DNA of 64,000 nt from a virus. Below the pieces are notes generated by a model. It was not told the origin of the DNA. It made no database searches and saw only the letters and a list, made by a program, of their open reading frames with translations. Positions 57,400 to 64,000 of the stretch are shown here, piece after piece (the first letter of the stretch is position 1; each line of letters starts with the position of its first letter). The translations under genes were made by a program, and so were the position numbers. The stretch is taken from positions 1-64,000 of IMG/VR virus record IMGVR_UViG_3300028837_000518, one strand, 5' to 3'.

Positions 57400-57555
57400 A
57401 TGCTAGCACAATTTATTCGGTGGATAGGCTGTACGTCTGGTCTCTTTCACTTACGGTGTCTCTGGAAAGAAGAAGGTATCTATTGTGTAGACTGCGAGTT
57501 TTTTAAGAGCAAGGCAGCGCATCTAGCAGATTTGCACGCAGGCGGTGGGTGGTAA
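57400..57555 (+). CDS. Small Cys-rich protein
   Basis: A 51-residue protein; ATG 57400 follows AAGAGGGG. Pattern RWIGCTSG ... LRCLWKEEGIYCVDCEFFKS could bind one zinc. Similar Cys proteins abound in this arm. Confidence 0.52.
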   Translation: MLAQFIRWIGCTSGLFHLRCLWKEEGIYCVDCEFFKSKAAHLADLHAGGGW

Positions 57556-57565
57556 AGGCCGCAAA

Positions 57566-57775
57566 ATGACAATCACTGAGAAATCAGTACTTCTAGGATT
57601 CGCCATAACTTATCGTTTTGAGAATCAAGGATTCAACGAACACGGTAAAAAAGTCTATACACACTCTGCTATCCGTCTTGCGCCACGGATAATTCAGGCA
57701 AATGCGCTACCGAAAGAGTTGGTCGTTTCTATTGCGCGTTTTCTACAAGAGCATATCGAGCAAATAGACGAGTAA
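57566..57775 (+). CDS. Small hypothetical protein
   Basis: A 69-residue protein beginning MTITEKSVLLGFAITYRF; beta-hairpin then helix. No family recognised. Confidence 0.52.
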   Translation: MTITEKSVLLGFAITYRFENQGFNEHGKKVYTHSAIRLAPRIIQANALPKELVVSIARFLQEHIEQIDE

Positions 57776-57788
57776 GAGGAGGTATAAA

Positions 57789-57845
57789 GTGTCTATTAGC
57801 TATCTCGTACTCTTAATGATTGGAGCTATTAATAATGGTGTTTAA
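57789..57845 (+). CDS. Micro-protein
   Basis: An 18-codon hydrophobic peptide (SISYLVLLMIGAINNGV) with a very good AGGAGGTATAAA start context. Real coding status is uncertain. Confidence 0.3.
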   Translation: MSISYLVLLMIGAINNGV

Positions 57846-57864
57846 GCAAGGGAGGTGATGTGGA

Positions 57865-57951
57865 GTGCCAGACGGTTATCACTATGTTTATAGTCCTAGC
57901 GGTCGAGAATTAGTGCTAGTTGCGGTCGAGGGGTCGATAACGAGCGTATAG
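57865..57951 (+). CDS. Micro-protein or gene remnant
   Basis: A 28-codon frame (MPDGYHYVYSPSGRELVLVAVEG) with GTG start 15 bases after GGGAGGTGA. It ends at TAG; a short further stretch in frame ends at TGA. It may be a remnant. Confidence 0.3.
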   Translation: MPDGYHYVYSPSGRELVLVAVEGSITSV

Positions 57952-58039
57952 ACAGAAACTTGACCCTACGGAATGACGCGCTGACCGCAACTTAGACATT
58001 CAATGACAGGCTATTCGACTCAGCCACAAGGTAAAAGAA

Positions 58040-58375
58040 ATGCCATTGCCGAATACTATTGATCCTGAATGCATAATCCCATGTAGGGCAATGAATCGCC
58101 TACCCGGAATCACAACCGTAGAATCATGTTGTGACCATAACAAACGGGCATTCAAGATATGGTTTGTTGTTGATAACCTAGCAGCCCTACCACCTCTTTT
58201 GTACTGGATTGATTCTTGACATTCCGGCATTCCCGGATGGTCGGTGACCGTTCTAACGGACTGTGCGATGTATCCAACCTTCTTTCGTCTGACTGGCGGC
58301 TTAGGTGAAGTAGCCTATGATGGTGCCAGGCAGATTGCCAAAGCAATAGATGAATACTTAGATACTATTCAATGA
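58040..58375 (+). pseudogene. Conserved-type phage gene interrupted by TGA
   Basis: ATG 58040 after AAGGTAAAAG. LPNTIDPECIIPCRAMNRLPGIT and TVESCCDHNKRAFKIWFVV are hallmarks of a widespread phage family. TGA at 58217-58219 follows YWIDS, and the frame continues HSGIPGWSVTVLTDCAMYPTFFRL to TGA at 58373, again matching the family. A 9-bp hairpin (GACAT-CCGG / CCGG-AT-GTC) begins at the stop. It is a nonsense mutation unless the UGA is decoded. Confidence 0.7.
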
Positions 58376-58387
58376 TGGGAGGTATTA

Positions 58388-58573
58388 ATGCGTTATCCAG
58401 ATGTTACAGTACCGGTATGTCTGGCCGGGCCAGAGGGCAATGCTATGGCCATTATGGGTTTAGTAGCACAGTCATTGAGACGAGCAGGCGTACCACGAGC
58501 CGAGATAGATGAGTTCTACAAAGATGCAACAAGTGGTGATTACGAGCATTTGCGCGCTGTGTGTGATGAGTGA
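58388..58573 (+). CDS. Conserved-type small phage protein
   Basis: A 61-residue protein after GGGAGG; EGNAMAIMGLVAQSLRRAGVPRAEIDEFYKDATSGDYEHL is a recurrent phage pattern. Function unknown. Confidence 0.68.
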   Translation: MRYPDVTVPVCLAGPEGNAMAIMGLVAQSLRRAGVPRAEIDEFYKDATSGDYEHLRAVCDE

Positions 58574-58601
58574 GTAGATATGGAGTGGGAGTACTAGAAA
58601 G

Positions 58602-58829
58602 ATGTCAAAGTTTCGCAAGAAACCAGTAGTAGTTGAGGCAGTGCAGTTAACACATCGCGTTGTTATTCGGACCCTTGAGGGTGAAATGGTGGGAGAGCCT
58701 GGGGATTGGCTTATCACTGGCCTTAGAGGTGAGCAATATCCCTGTAAGGATGATATTTTTCAAGCGACGTATGAACCAGTGGGAGAAATAACACCTATAA
58801 CACCCTTTCTTGGGCCTTGTAGGTACTAA
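58602..58829 (+). CDS. PGDYG-type phage protein
   Basis: A 75-residue protein starting MSKFRKKPVVVEAVQL, then VIRTLEGEMVGEPGDWLITGLRGEQYPCKDDIFQATYEPV, matching the widespread phage family with KKPVxxEAxQ and GDWIITGxxGExYP. Function unknown. Confidence 0.82.
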   Translation: MSKFRKKPVVVEAVQLTHRVVIRTLEGEMVGEPGDWLITGLRGEQYPCKDDIFQATYEPVGEITPITPFLGPCRY

Positions 58830-58837
58830 GCAATAAC

Positions 58838-58908
58838 GCCGGAGTAGCTTAATGGAAAGCGGTGCTCTTGTAAAGCACAAGTAGTGGGTTCGAATCCCAT
58901 CCTCGGCT
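58838..58908 (+). tRNA. tRNA-Thr (anticodon TGT)
   Basis: Acceptor GCCGGAG / CCTCGGC with one G-U and one A-C pair, D arm GCTT AATGGAA AGC, anticodon arm GTGCT CTTGTAA AGCAC (TGT), T arm GTGGG TTCGAAT CCCAT. CCA not encoded. Confidence 0.9.
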
Positions 58909-58965
58909 CTGGTGCGCTCCGCGTGAGGGGCGCATGGCATGGATCACAGTAGAAAGGAGAGCATC

Positions 58966-59118
58966 ATGGAAAAGCTGTGGACTTGGGTGTCGTGGAAGTT
59001 GCCCAGGAAGCTGGTGTACTGGGCTTCCGTGCGTCTCATGGCTTATGCAACCACGGGTGAGCACGCCAGCAAAGAAGCACCGAAAGTTACTATACTCGAC
59101 GCGCTTCAAGCCTGGTAA
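58966..59118 (+). CDS. Small basic Trp-rich protein
   Basis: A 50-residue protein, MEKLWTWVSWKLPRKLVYWASV, with ribosome site AAAGGAGAG. It resembles short phage accessory proteins of unknown function. Confidence 0.58.
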   Translation: MEKLWTWVSWKLPRKLVYWASVRLMAYATTGEHASKEAPKVTILDALQAW

Positions 59119-59128
59119 GGCGCACGGC

Positions 59129-59266
59129 ATGACAGCGGGAAAAGACCCGCGTGGCTGGATAGGAGGTTATGACGGGCCGTTCGACTCGGCCACCAGCCAT
59201 TGGAGGGAGCAGATGGTTGTGCAATCGTTCGTGGGGGGACTGCCCCCACACATTCGGGCTATTTAG
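59129..59266 (+). CDS. Small hypothetical protein
   Basis: A 45-residue frame, MTAGKDPRGWIGGYDGPFDS. Weak ribosome site; coding status moderately likely. Confidence 0.4.
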   Translation: MTAGKDPRGWIGGYDGPFDSATSHWREQMVVQSFVGGLPPHIRAI

Positions 59267-59308
59267 GACAATGCTACGAGACACGAAAACAAAACGCCTT
59301 CACTAGCA

Positions 59309-59443
59309 ATGCTTTTGGAGGAAGTCGCTGAACTTGCAGCCGCGCTTGAAGGGAAGCATGAGCACTCTCCAGAAATCGAACTGGTACAAATTGGTGGTAT
59401 CGCCGCGAACTGGCTAAGGCTTCAGGCGGCGGGGCGAGACTAA
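59309..59443 (+). CDS. Small helical phage protein, possibly 5'-frameshifted
   Basis: From ATG 59309 the frame gives MLLEEVAELAAALEGKHEHSPEIELVQIGGIAANWLRL, a typical phage family. In-frame codons upstream (RHENKTPSLA) fit the family too, but the natural start MLRDT (ATG 59272) is in another frame, so a one-base indel in the A-rich GAAAACAAAACG stretch is likely. Confidence 0.6.
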   Translation: MLLEEVAELAAALEGKHEHSPEIELVQIGGIAANWLRLQAAGRD

Positions 59444-59462
59444 CAAAGAAAGGAGCAAGGAT

Positions 59463-59648
59463 ATGTTCGACCTATGCGCAGAAATGTGGAGAGCTGTCGG
59501 CGGAGAGCCGTCCGTTGTGGTCGCCAGGTTGACGGATGAGGAAGCTCAGCAACTAATCGCTCAATCCGAGCGAGACCTCAAGAGAGACATAGAGAAAATG
59601 CGAGCGAGAGTCGAGCCGACTGCTGAATCCTGGATTCGTCTGTACTGA
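59463..59648 (+). CDS. Small helical protein
   Basis: A 61-residue protein after AAAGGAG; LTDEEAQQLIAQSERDLKRDIEKMRARVEP is a helical, coiled-coil-like segment. Confidence 0.55.
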   Translation: MFDLCAEMWRAVGGEPSVVVARLTDEEAQQLIAQSERDLKRDIEKMRARVEPTAESWIRLY

Positions 59649-59690
59649 CCTACGGGCGGCGGGGCGCAACATCTAGCGACGGGAGGAATC

Positions 59691-59891
59691 ATGCGCGAAA
59701 TTGCATCTGATGAAATGTATAAAGCTCTGAGTGATCTTCTTGCAGAAGAAAAGGAGACTGAAGAACTACCCGACGATCTAGAAGAAGCAGTCAAACGCAT
59801 CAAGGAGAGCCTTGAGAAACCGGACGTGGAGGCAGTGTTGGTATTTCCTACGTCCCGACGACACTTTCCAATCCCACCACGTAAGTTATAA
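59691..59891 (+). CDS. Small acidic protein
   Basis: A 66-residue protein after GGGAGG, MREIASDEMYKALSDLLAEEKET; acidic helices then a basic Pro-rich end. Confidence 0.5.
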   Translation: MREIASDEMYKALSDLLAEEKETEELPDDLEEAVKRIKESLEKPDVEAVLVFPTSRRHFPIPPRKL

Positions 59892-60050
59892 TGTGTGCTA
59901 CAGCAACACGCAACCGAACCGGAGGATAGGTGTGGAAAGCCGATAGGCTCTCGCTGAGGCAGGGTTTTGACAGGCCACACCATGTGTTGCTTAATCTCTG
60001 ACTACGAGTTTGATTCCGAACCCGGTTATACAATCAGTTAGGAGGGTCGC

Positions 60051-60158
60051 GTGGGAGCTTGGCTTGTAGTATCTCTTGGGATTATATTGGCGTGCAGGCT
60101 AGTGAAGCTGGTGGTTTGGTTGCGTGGTTTCTCCGAACCATACTCAGGAGCTTGCTAA
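60051..60158 (+). CDS. Small single-helix membrane peptide
   Basis: A 35-residue peptide with GTG after AGGAGGG; helix WLVVSLGIILACRLVKLVVWL. The rest of the 59,892-60,380 gap holds only the tRNA-like element below and one doubtful micro-frame (59,931-60,002). Confidence 0.42.
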   Translation: MGAWLVVSLGIILACRLVKLVVWLRGFSEPYSGAC

Positions 60159-60202
60159 GGAAACCAAGCAAAGCCCTGATGACATCTCGGAAAGACGAGA
60201 AG

Positions 60203-60341
60203 AATGGTGCGGCGTGGAGGACACGCTAGGTTGGGGTTATCTGACTAGGCACTAGTAGGTACTGGAGTTCTAGAGTGACAGCCGAATAGCTAATAGTCCC
60301 TGGTTTAAGGTCAGAAGCGGGTTCAAATCCCGCCACCATTC
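60203..60341 (+). ncRNA. Oversized tRNA-like RNA
   Basis: The ends form a tRNA acceptor/T module: AATGGTG (60203-60209) pairs with CACCATT (60334-60340), extended outward by AG/CT, and the T arm GCGGG TTCAAAT CCCGC abuts the 3' acceptor strand exactly. Instead of about 40 bases, roughly 107 lie between 5' acceptor and T arm: hairpin GCGTG/CACGC, then a region containing GGGTTATC enclosed by GGTTG/CAGCC. It is not a normal tRNA. The GGTTATC box recalls the Y elements. Confidence 0.55.
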
Positions 60342-60380
60342 TTGGACGGTGCGGCATAGTGCGATGAAAGGAGAGTGAAT

Positions 60381-60935
60381 ATGCAAACTGACAAGAACAA
60401 CAAAGATTGTCCAGCCACACTCGGAGAGTATCGGCGTCTTTGCATAGCCTTATCACCATATCGCGAGAATTGTGAGGCAGTCGCCCTTCTCGACCGCAAG
60501 ATTGCAAATTCCCCAATCGGTGCTGACGACTTAGTGATAGCGCCAGACAGTCAGATGAGAATACTGCTTATGCCTATGTTGACACGCGAGCATTGCTCAC
60601 AGCCTACCGAGACTTCGGCGTCAGAGGTAGGTTCTTGTCCCAAGTGCGGATACAAGGGCCTAACTAAAAAAGGGGGAGTTCTTACGCAACGGCTGGGAGA
60701 ATTTGGTGACGGACGAATAAAGCAGTGCCCCACTTGCGACGCTTGGCTCTTCATTGGTCCAAGTGGTACTGTAGAAGAGAGCAATGCCGGAGTATGTATT
60801 GGCGGTATGTTACGTGGCGAGCAAGCACTGTACTCGTTAGATAGCGGGCTAAACCGAGTTGATGCTCACATTGAGGAACTTAGCACTAATCGTGATGTTG
60901 TCAGACGGGAGATAGAAAGGCGTGGCATAGCATAA
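60381..60935 (+). CDS. Hypothetical zinc-ribbon protein
   Basis: A 184-residue protein; ATG 60381 after AAAGGAGAG. A classical zinc ribbon GSCPKCGYKGLTKKGG ... KQCPTCDAWLF lies in the middle; helices on both sides. The stop overlaps the next ATG. Confidence 0.68.
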   Translation: MQTDKNNKDCPATLGEYRRLCIALSPYRENCEAVALLDRKIANSPIGADDLVIAPDSQMRILLMPMLTREHCSQPTETSASEVGSCPKCGYKGLTKKGGVLTQRLGEFGDGRIKQCPTCDAWLFIGPSGTVEESNAGVCIGGMLRGEQALYSLDSGLNRVDAHIEELSTNRDVVRREIERRGIA

Positions 60936-61234
60936 TGCACAAGAAACCTCGTCGCTGGGCGGTTCGTACAGTTAAGAATGGACGAGTTCTAATCTTCGGC
61001 TACTGGTATAGGCCATCCAATACTCATCTAAAGTATGATGGTAGGTTTGAAAACTGGCGACTAATCTTTGGTCTATACGCAAGGTATGATGAGGATGGCT
61101 GGTGTGGTTACGAACCTTTTGTCTACCTCTGGGGAACTGAACACCGGTTCCGTGAACGAAATCCTCATGCTGTAGACACTACCGCTGTAAATGGAACGCT
61201 ACCATGGAGTTTCTGGAGACGTGATGATAACTAA
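60935..61234 (+). CDS. Hypothetical protein
   Basis: A 99-residue beta-rich, aromatic protein (RVLIFGYWYRPSNTHLKYDGRFENWRLIFGLYARYDED). No family recognised. It overlaps the next gene by 11 bases. Confidence 0.6.
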   Translation: MHKKPRRWAVRTVKNGRVLIFGYWYRPSNTHLKYDGRFENWRLIFGLYARYDEDGWCGYEPFVYLWGTEHRFRERNPHAVDTTAVNGTLPWSFWRRDDN

Positions 61235-61637
61235 ACGTATCGGCTTTACTGGTACACGTCAAGGTATGACGGCACGGCAAAAGGCAGAACTTACACTCAT
61301 CTTGTCTGAGGTTGAAGGCGGCCACAGCGAGCACCAATTTATTCACGGCGACTGTATTGGTGCCGATGCGCGAGCACATAATATTGCCCTAGCATTAGGT
61401 TATCATATAGTGATATATCCCTGTACTATTCATAAGCAACGCGCTTACTGTCAGGATGCGGACAAAGTTCACCGCCCTCAAAACCCTCTTGCTCGGAATA
61501 GAGACATTGTAAATGCGGCACAACAACTTATAGCCGCTCCCGGCATGGTATATGAGGTTGTTCGCTCTGGAACATGGTACACGGTTCGGTACGCTCGGCG
61601 AGTTGGCGTGCCAATGACTATTCTAAAACCATGGTAA
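61224..61637 (+). CDS. SLOG-family (YspA/DprA-like Rossmann) protein
   Basis: A 137-residue protein. It has GFTGTRQGMTARQKAEL, FIHGDCIGADARAHNIALALGYHIVIYPC and ARNRDIVNAAQQLIAAPG ... SGTWYTVRYARR, the GTRxG, HGDCxGAD and RN..IV patterns of the SLOG superfamily found in phages. Such domains bind nucleotides or nucleotide-derived ligands; the role in phages is unclear. Confidence 0.82.
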   Translation: MITKRIGFTGTRQGMTARQKAELTLILSEVEGGHSEHQFIHGDCIGADARAHNIALALGYHIVIYPCTIHKQRAYCQDADKVHRPQNPLARNRDIVNAAQQLIAAPGMVYEVVRSGTWYTVRYARRVGVPMTILKPW

Positions 61638-61638
61638 C

Positions 61639-61707
61639 GTGTCATTTATAATTATAGTTGTGTTAATAGTTATAATAGTAGTTATCTTTCACGATGAAGA
61701 ACTCTAA
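61639..61707 (+). CDS. Micro-protein with one membrane helix
   Basis: A 22-codon peptide MSFIIIVVLIVIIVVIF followed by HDEEL. No ribosome site is obvious. It precedes tRNA-Trp. Confidence 0.3.
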   Translation: MSFIIIVVLIVIIVVIFHDEEL

Positions 61708-61716
61708 CTGTGCTAT

Positions 61717-61790
61717 ACGGCGGTAGCTTAACAGGCTAGAGCAACGATCTCCAAAATCGTAAGGTGTAGGTTCAACCCCTACCCGCCGTG
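61717..61790 (+). tRNA. tRNA-Trp (anticodon CCA)
   Basis: Perfect acceptor ACGGCGG / CCGCCGT, D arm GCTT AACAGGCTA GAGC, anticodon arm ACGAT CTCCAAA ATCGT (CCA), T arm GTAGG TTCAACC CCTAC, discriminator G. Confidence 0.94.
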
Positions 61791-61805
61791 TATAGGAGGA
61801 AAAGA

Positions 61806-61994
61806 ATGAGTCGCTTTATAGTTGCAGTATCGGATAATGATGTTGAGAACTTGCTAGACGAGTGTATAGAGCAAGATATAATTGGTGGGTCCAGGTTCGC
61901 GCAAATGACCTACGAGCAGGGTGTTGATGCGGCCTTGCGTTGGGTTATAGGGCTTGCTGATGAGCACCCTCTACACCCTCTATCAAACACGTAG
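61806..61994 (+). CDS. Small acidic protein, paralogue of the gene at 51474
   Basis: A 62-residue protein after TAGGAGG. VSDNDVENLLDECIEQD ... MTYEQGVDAALRWVIGLADEHPL aligns with the protein at 51474-51647 along most of its length. Confidence 0.68.
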   Translation: MSRFIVAVSDNDVENLLDECIEQDIIGGSRFAQMTYEQGVDAALRWVIGLADEHPLHPLSNT

Positions 61995-62001
61995 GTAGCA
62001 A

Positions 62002-62151
62002 GCTCGGGTAGCTGGTGCTACTGTAGCTCACTTTCTCAGTCGGCTTCATTAAAGTACGACGACTTAACGAGACACGGGGGGATGTGAGACCGTAAAATGG
62101 CACCAAGCGTCGTGAACAGGTGTCAAGCTGGTTCGATTCCGGCCCCGGGCT
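62002..62151 (+). ncRNA. Oversized tRNA-like RNA
   Basis: GCTCGGG (62002-62008) followed by TA pairs with CCCGGGC (62144-62150) with one wobble; the T arm GCTGG TTCGATT CCGGC directly precedes the 3' acceptor strand and a discriminator T follows. The 118 bases in between include GCT/AGC (D-arm-like), ACTTT/AAAGT and a long ACGACG-ACTT / AAG-CGTCGT stem. At 150 bases it is twice tRNA size and shorter than tmRNA. Confidence 0.55.
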
Positions 62152-62172
62152 ATAGCATAAAGGAGGAGTGAT

Positions 62173-62580
62173 GTGGCAGAACTACTTATCAACACTGATG
62201 AGGTTAGTGCAGCATTTCTTGACTGTCTTTACAGTATGGAAGAAACAGGTAATTATATGCCGGCCGATGCTGTTGTCGTGAAGGGAATCTTAGGTAAATA
62301 TGGGTTTCATCCTGCTCGCTTAGAGGCGAATCGTGCGCGAGTTGCAGAATGGTTAGTTACTCTTCCCAATGCCTTTCGATCAAGTGCAAGCGATGGGTGG
62401 GGTTGGACTTTTCTAAAAGCCTGTTATCAAGAGAATGGTGTACAGTGGACGAGCTTTCACCGCCACATGGAGCAACTCTTTTGCCTCGGGCTTGGCCTCG
62501 GCCCAGTTCGCTCTACTATAGAACGCCGATACTGGCCTTATCTCGCCGGCGGAATGCCATACTATGTGATTAATCTATAA
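62173..62580 (+). CDS. Conserved-type phage hypothetical protein
   Basis: A 135-residue protein; GTG start after GGAGGAG. The C-terminal half (WTSFHRHMEQLFCLGLGLGPVRSTIE ... LAGGMPYYVI) is a pattern common in phage proteins of unknown function. Confidence 0.66.
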   Translation: MAELLINTDEVSAAFLDCLYSMEETGNYMPADAVVVKGILGKYGFHPARLEANRARVAEWLVTLPNAFRSSASDGWGWTFLKACYQENGVQWTSFHRHMEQLFCLGLGLGPVRSTIERRYWPYLAGGMPYYVINL

Positions 62581-62762
62581 TGATTAAGTTTATACGGTTT
62601 AGAACTACGCGACTATTTACCATCGGCGTCACCTGGTATAAGCGCGCAAACTATTGGGATAAAGGGAATCTAACTTTAGCCCTTGGGCACTTACGACTGG
62701 GTATTCAATATGGTCACACCTTTTTCCCCACTTTCCCTTGGGGGTTTGACCACTTTAGATAA
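62580..62762 (+). CDS. Small aromatic protein
   Basis: A 60-residue protein, ATG overlapping the preceding stop (TAATG); basic and aromatic (HTFFPTFPWGFDHF). No family recognised. Confidence 0.52.
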   Translation: MIKFIRFRTTRLFTIGVTWYKRANYWDKGNLTLALGHLRLGIQYGHTFFPTFPWGFDHFR

Positions 62763-62773
62763 GGAGATAGAGT

Positions 62774-63364
62774 GTGAAGGTTACGCTTCTTCATATTACT
62801 GCAAATGCTACAGAGTTAATTGAGGATGCCGGACGAACAGCATGGGCATCATCCGGCCGAAAATCCGAGGGAAGTGATAGTGTCTTTATAGGAAGGCTGA
62901 TACATCTGGGGCATCTTAGTGTTTTGGAACATGCAACAGCCACGTTTAGAATTGAGGATATCTCACGAGCATGTTCGCATCAAGTCGTCCGTCATAGACT
63001 TTGTTCATGCACTCAGCGTTCACAACGATATGTTAACGAGCAGTCATTTGAATATGTTATGCCCGCGAGTATAGCATCTCATCTGACGGCCTGTACTAGT
63101 TTTACACGGGCAATGAATTATGCGAGGATGATGTATCGCGAACTACGTCGTATGGGGATTCCCAAGGAGGACGCTCGATTTGTTTTACCAAATGCAACAC
63201 GTACTGAGATTGTAATAACTGCCAACCTTCGACAGTGGCGACACATGATTGAGCTACGAACCAGCAAACACGCACAGTGGGAGATTAGAGAAGTTATGAT
63301 GGCAGTGTTGCGGATACTAAAAGATGAAGTTCCTGCTGTCTTTCTTGACTTTGGAATAGTGTAG
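62774..63364 (+). CDS. thyX: Flavin-dependent thymidylate synthase
   Basis: A 196-residue enzyme; GTG start after AAGGAG. The ThyX signature RHRLCSCTQRSQRY (residues 73-86, RHRxxSxxxxSxRY) is intact, and NLRQWRHMIELRTSKHAQWEIREVM is the conserved FAD/dUMP-binding region. It makes dTMP from dUMP with FAD, NADPH and methylenetetrahydrofolate, supplying phage DNA synthesis. Confidence 0.95.
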   Translation: MKVTLLHITANATELIEDAGRTAWASSGRKSEGSDSVFIGRLIHLGHLSVLEHATATFRIEDISRACSHQVVRHRLCSCTQRSQRYVNEQSFEYVMPASIASHLTACTSFTRAMNYARMMYRELRRMGIPKEDARFVLPNATRTEIVITANLRQWRHMIELRTSKHAQWEIREVMMAVLRILKDEVPAVFLDFGIV

Positions 63365-63389
63365 CCATCGCGGGAGGATTTCTACCAAA

Positions 63390-63632
63390 ATGACAACAGT
63401 AATAACACGCAGAGAGCTTGAAGTGATAATGGCAGAATCAGATTCATACTCTATTGGGGAACGCGCTACTTGGATGGAATCTCTCATTCATACAGTATCA
63501 GTACTGTATGAACAGCTGAAAAAACTAGAGTGGTCTAGCCAGACAGGTTTCATATATTTTTGCCCTGTATGCAACCGCTTACCTTCCTCTGGACACAGTA
63601 AACATTGCGGACTAGGAAAGCTGCTGGCGTGA
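63390..63632 (+). CDS. Small hypothetical protein with zinc knuckle
   Basis: An 80-residue protein; YFCPVCNRLPSSGHSKHCGL near the end is a likely Cys-Cys-His-Cys site, typical of phage accessory proteins. Ribosome site GGGAGG. Confidence 0.63.
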   Translation: MTTVITRRELEVIMAESDSYSIGERATWMESLIHTVSVLYEQLKKLEWSSQTGFIYFCPVCNRLPSSGHSKHCGLGKLLA

Positions 63633-63971
63633 ATGGGTAGAACATTAAATACCTTTAAGGAATACCTGCAGTGCTGTCGTTGCGAGGAACGTGCAGGGGC
63701 GCACGCCAGAGCTTTGCGCGAGAACTCTTGGCGGACTGACCGAGCAGTAGAGTGGGTGTGCTATACAATACGAATACCACATCTCATCTCTATATGGGCA
63801 GAGAACGAATTGGATGCTCGTTATAGAGTTTTGCAACAGCTAATGGATGATGGCCGGTGGTGGGCATACTGGGTCTGTACGCGAAAAGGATATGGAGTGA
63901 GTAGAGTGGGTTGTCCTAAAGACAACATATGGCTACCTATAGATTGGTGTTATGTTTTTAGATCGGAGTAA
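63633..63971 (+). CDS. Hypothetical protein
   Basis: A 112-residue protein whose ATG follows the previous stop directly. YLQCCRCEERAGAHA near the start and several Trp/Cys-rich strands; no family recognised. About 30 non-coding bases follow before the window ends. Confidence 0.58.
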   Translation: MGRTLNTFKEYLQCCRCEERAGAHARALRENSWRTDRAVEWVCYTIRIPHLISIWAENELDARYRVLQQLMDDGRWWAYWVCTRKGYGVSRVGCPKDNIWLPIDWCYVFRSE

Positions 63972-64000
63972 AAAATAACGCGACTTCGCACAGCAGCACG

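Noticed and set aside
62002-62151. tmRNA gene
   Set aside because: It is far too short, no tag-peptide reading frame ending in the usual Ala-Ala was seen and no pseudoknot series is evident.
1-64000. CRISPR array or insertion sequence
   Set aside because: No regularly spaced direct repeats of 20-40 bases and no transposase-like gene or flanking inverted repeats were seen by reading the window.

Overview
The window is part of a large genome of a tailed double-stranded DNA phage that infects a bacterium. Supporting signs are a complete head-tail morphogenesis operon (terminase, portal, HK97-type capsid, tail tube, tape measure), densely packed and overlapping small genes with AGGAGG-type ribosome sites, sigma70-type TTGACA/TATAAT promoters, and phage-carried tRNA genes. 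Long tape measure, tail-tube genes and tail-chaperone-like genes with no sheath gene seen point to a siphovirus-like tail. The host cannot be named from the sequence. Both ends of the window lie inside the phage, so the genome is larger than this.

Layout. Positions 1-23,800 are on the minus strand. Read in transcription order they hold a 49-residue DUF5320-like protein, a sugar and methyl modification trio (methyltransferase-like, NAD-dependent epimerase, glycosyltransferase), small and large terminase, portal, a ChaB-like/adenine-methyltransferase fusion, a protease-capsid fusion, decoration and connector genes, two tandem paralogous tail-tube genes, a MerR-like regulator, tail chaperones, tape measure, tail hub and fibres. 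Four near-consensus promoters drive this arm. A divergent control region at about 23,890-24,120 fires the other way into the plus-strand arm.

The plus arm (24,169-64,000) begins with a GC-rich early protein and a strong terminator. It continues with a long run of very small genes, many of them CxxC zinc-ribbon or one-helix membrane proteins. Almost every gap in the first 6 kb of this run contains an RNA hairpin, some with 27-32 bp stems in which nearly every deviation is a G-U pair on the plus strand. A DnaA-box cluster (26,212-26,314) is a candidate origin. Next come a four-gene ubiquitin-like cassette (E2-like, JAMM peptidase, E1/ThiF-like, beta-grasp modifier; 33,983-36,976), an RlpA-like wall enzyme, a RuvB-like helicase and a terminator at 43.5 kb.

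The most striking region is 45,150-47,750. Six Y-RNA-like elements alternate with three tRNA genes directly upstream of a full-length Ro60/Rsr (TROVE plus von Willebrand A) gene. A seventh Y-like element sits alone at 27,338. The rest of the arm carries a Dam-like methyltransferase, a ClpP-like protease with a helix-turn-helix neighbour, an Ea22-like/coiled-coil accessory block, a dATP/dGTP pyrophosphohydrolase-like gene, tRNA-Thr and tRNA-Trp, two oversized tRNA-like RNAs, a SLOG-family protein and ThyX.

Several accessory genes are interrupted only by in-frame stop codons while the reading frame and family similarity continue beyond the stop. All functional names rest on motif recognition by eye; no database search was run.
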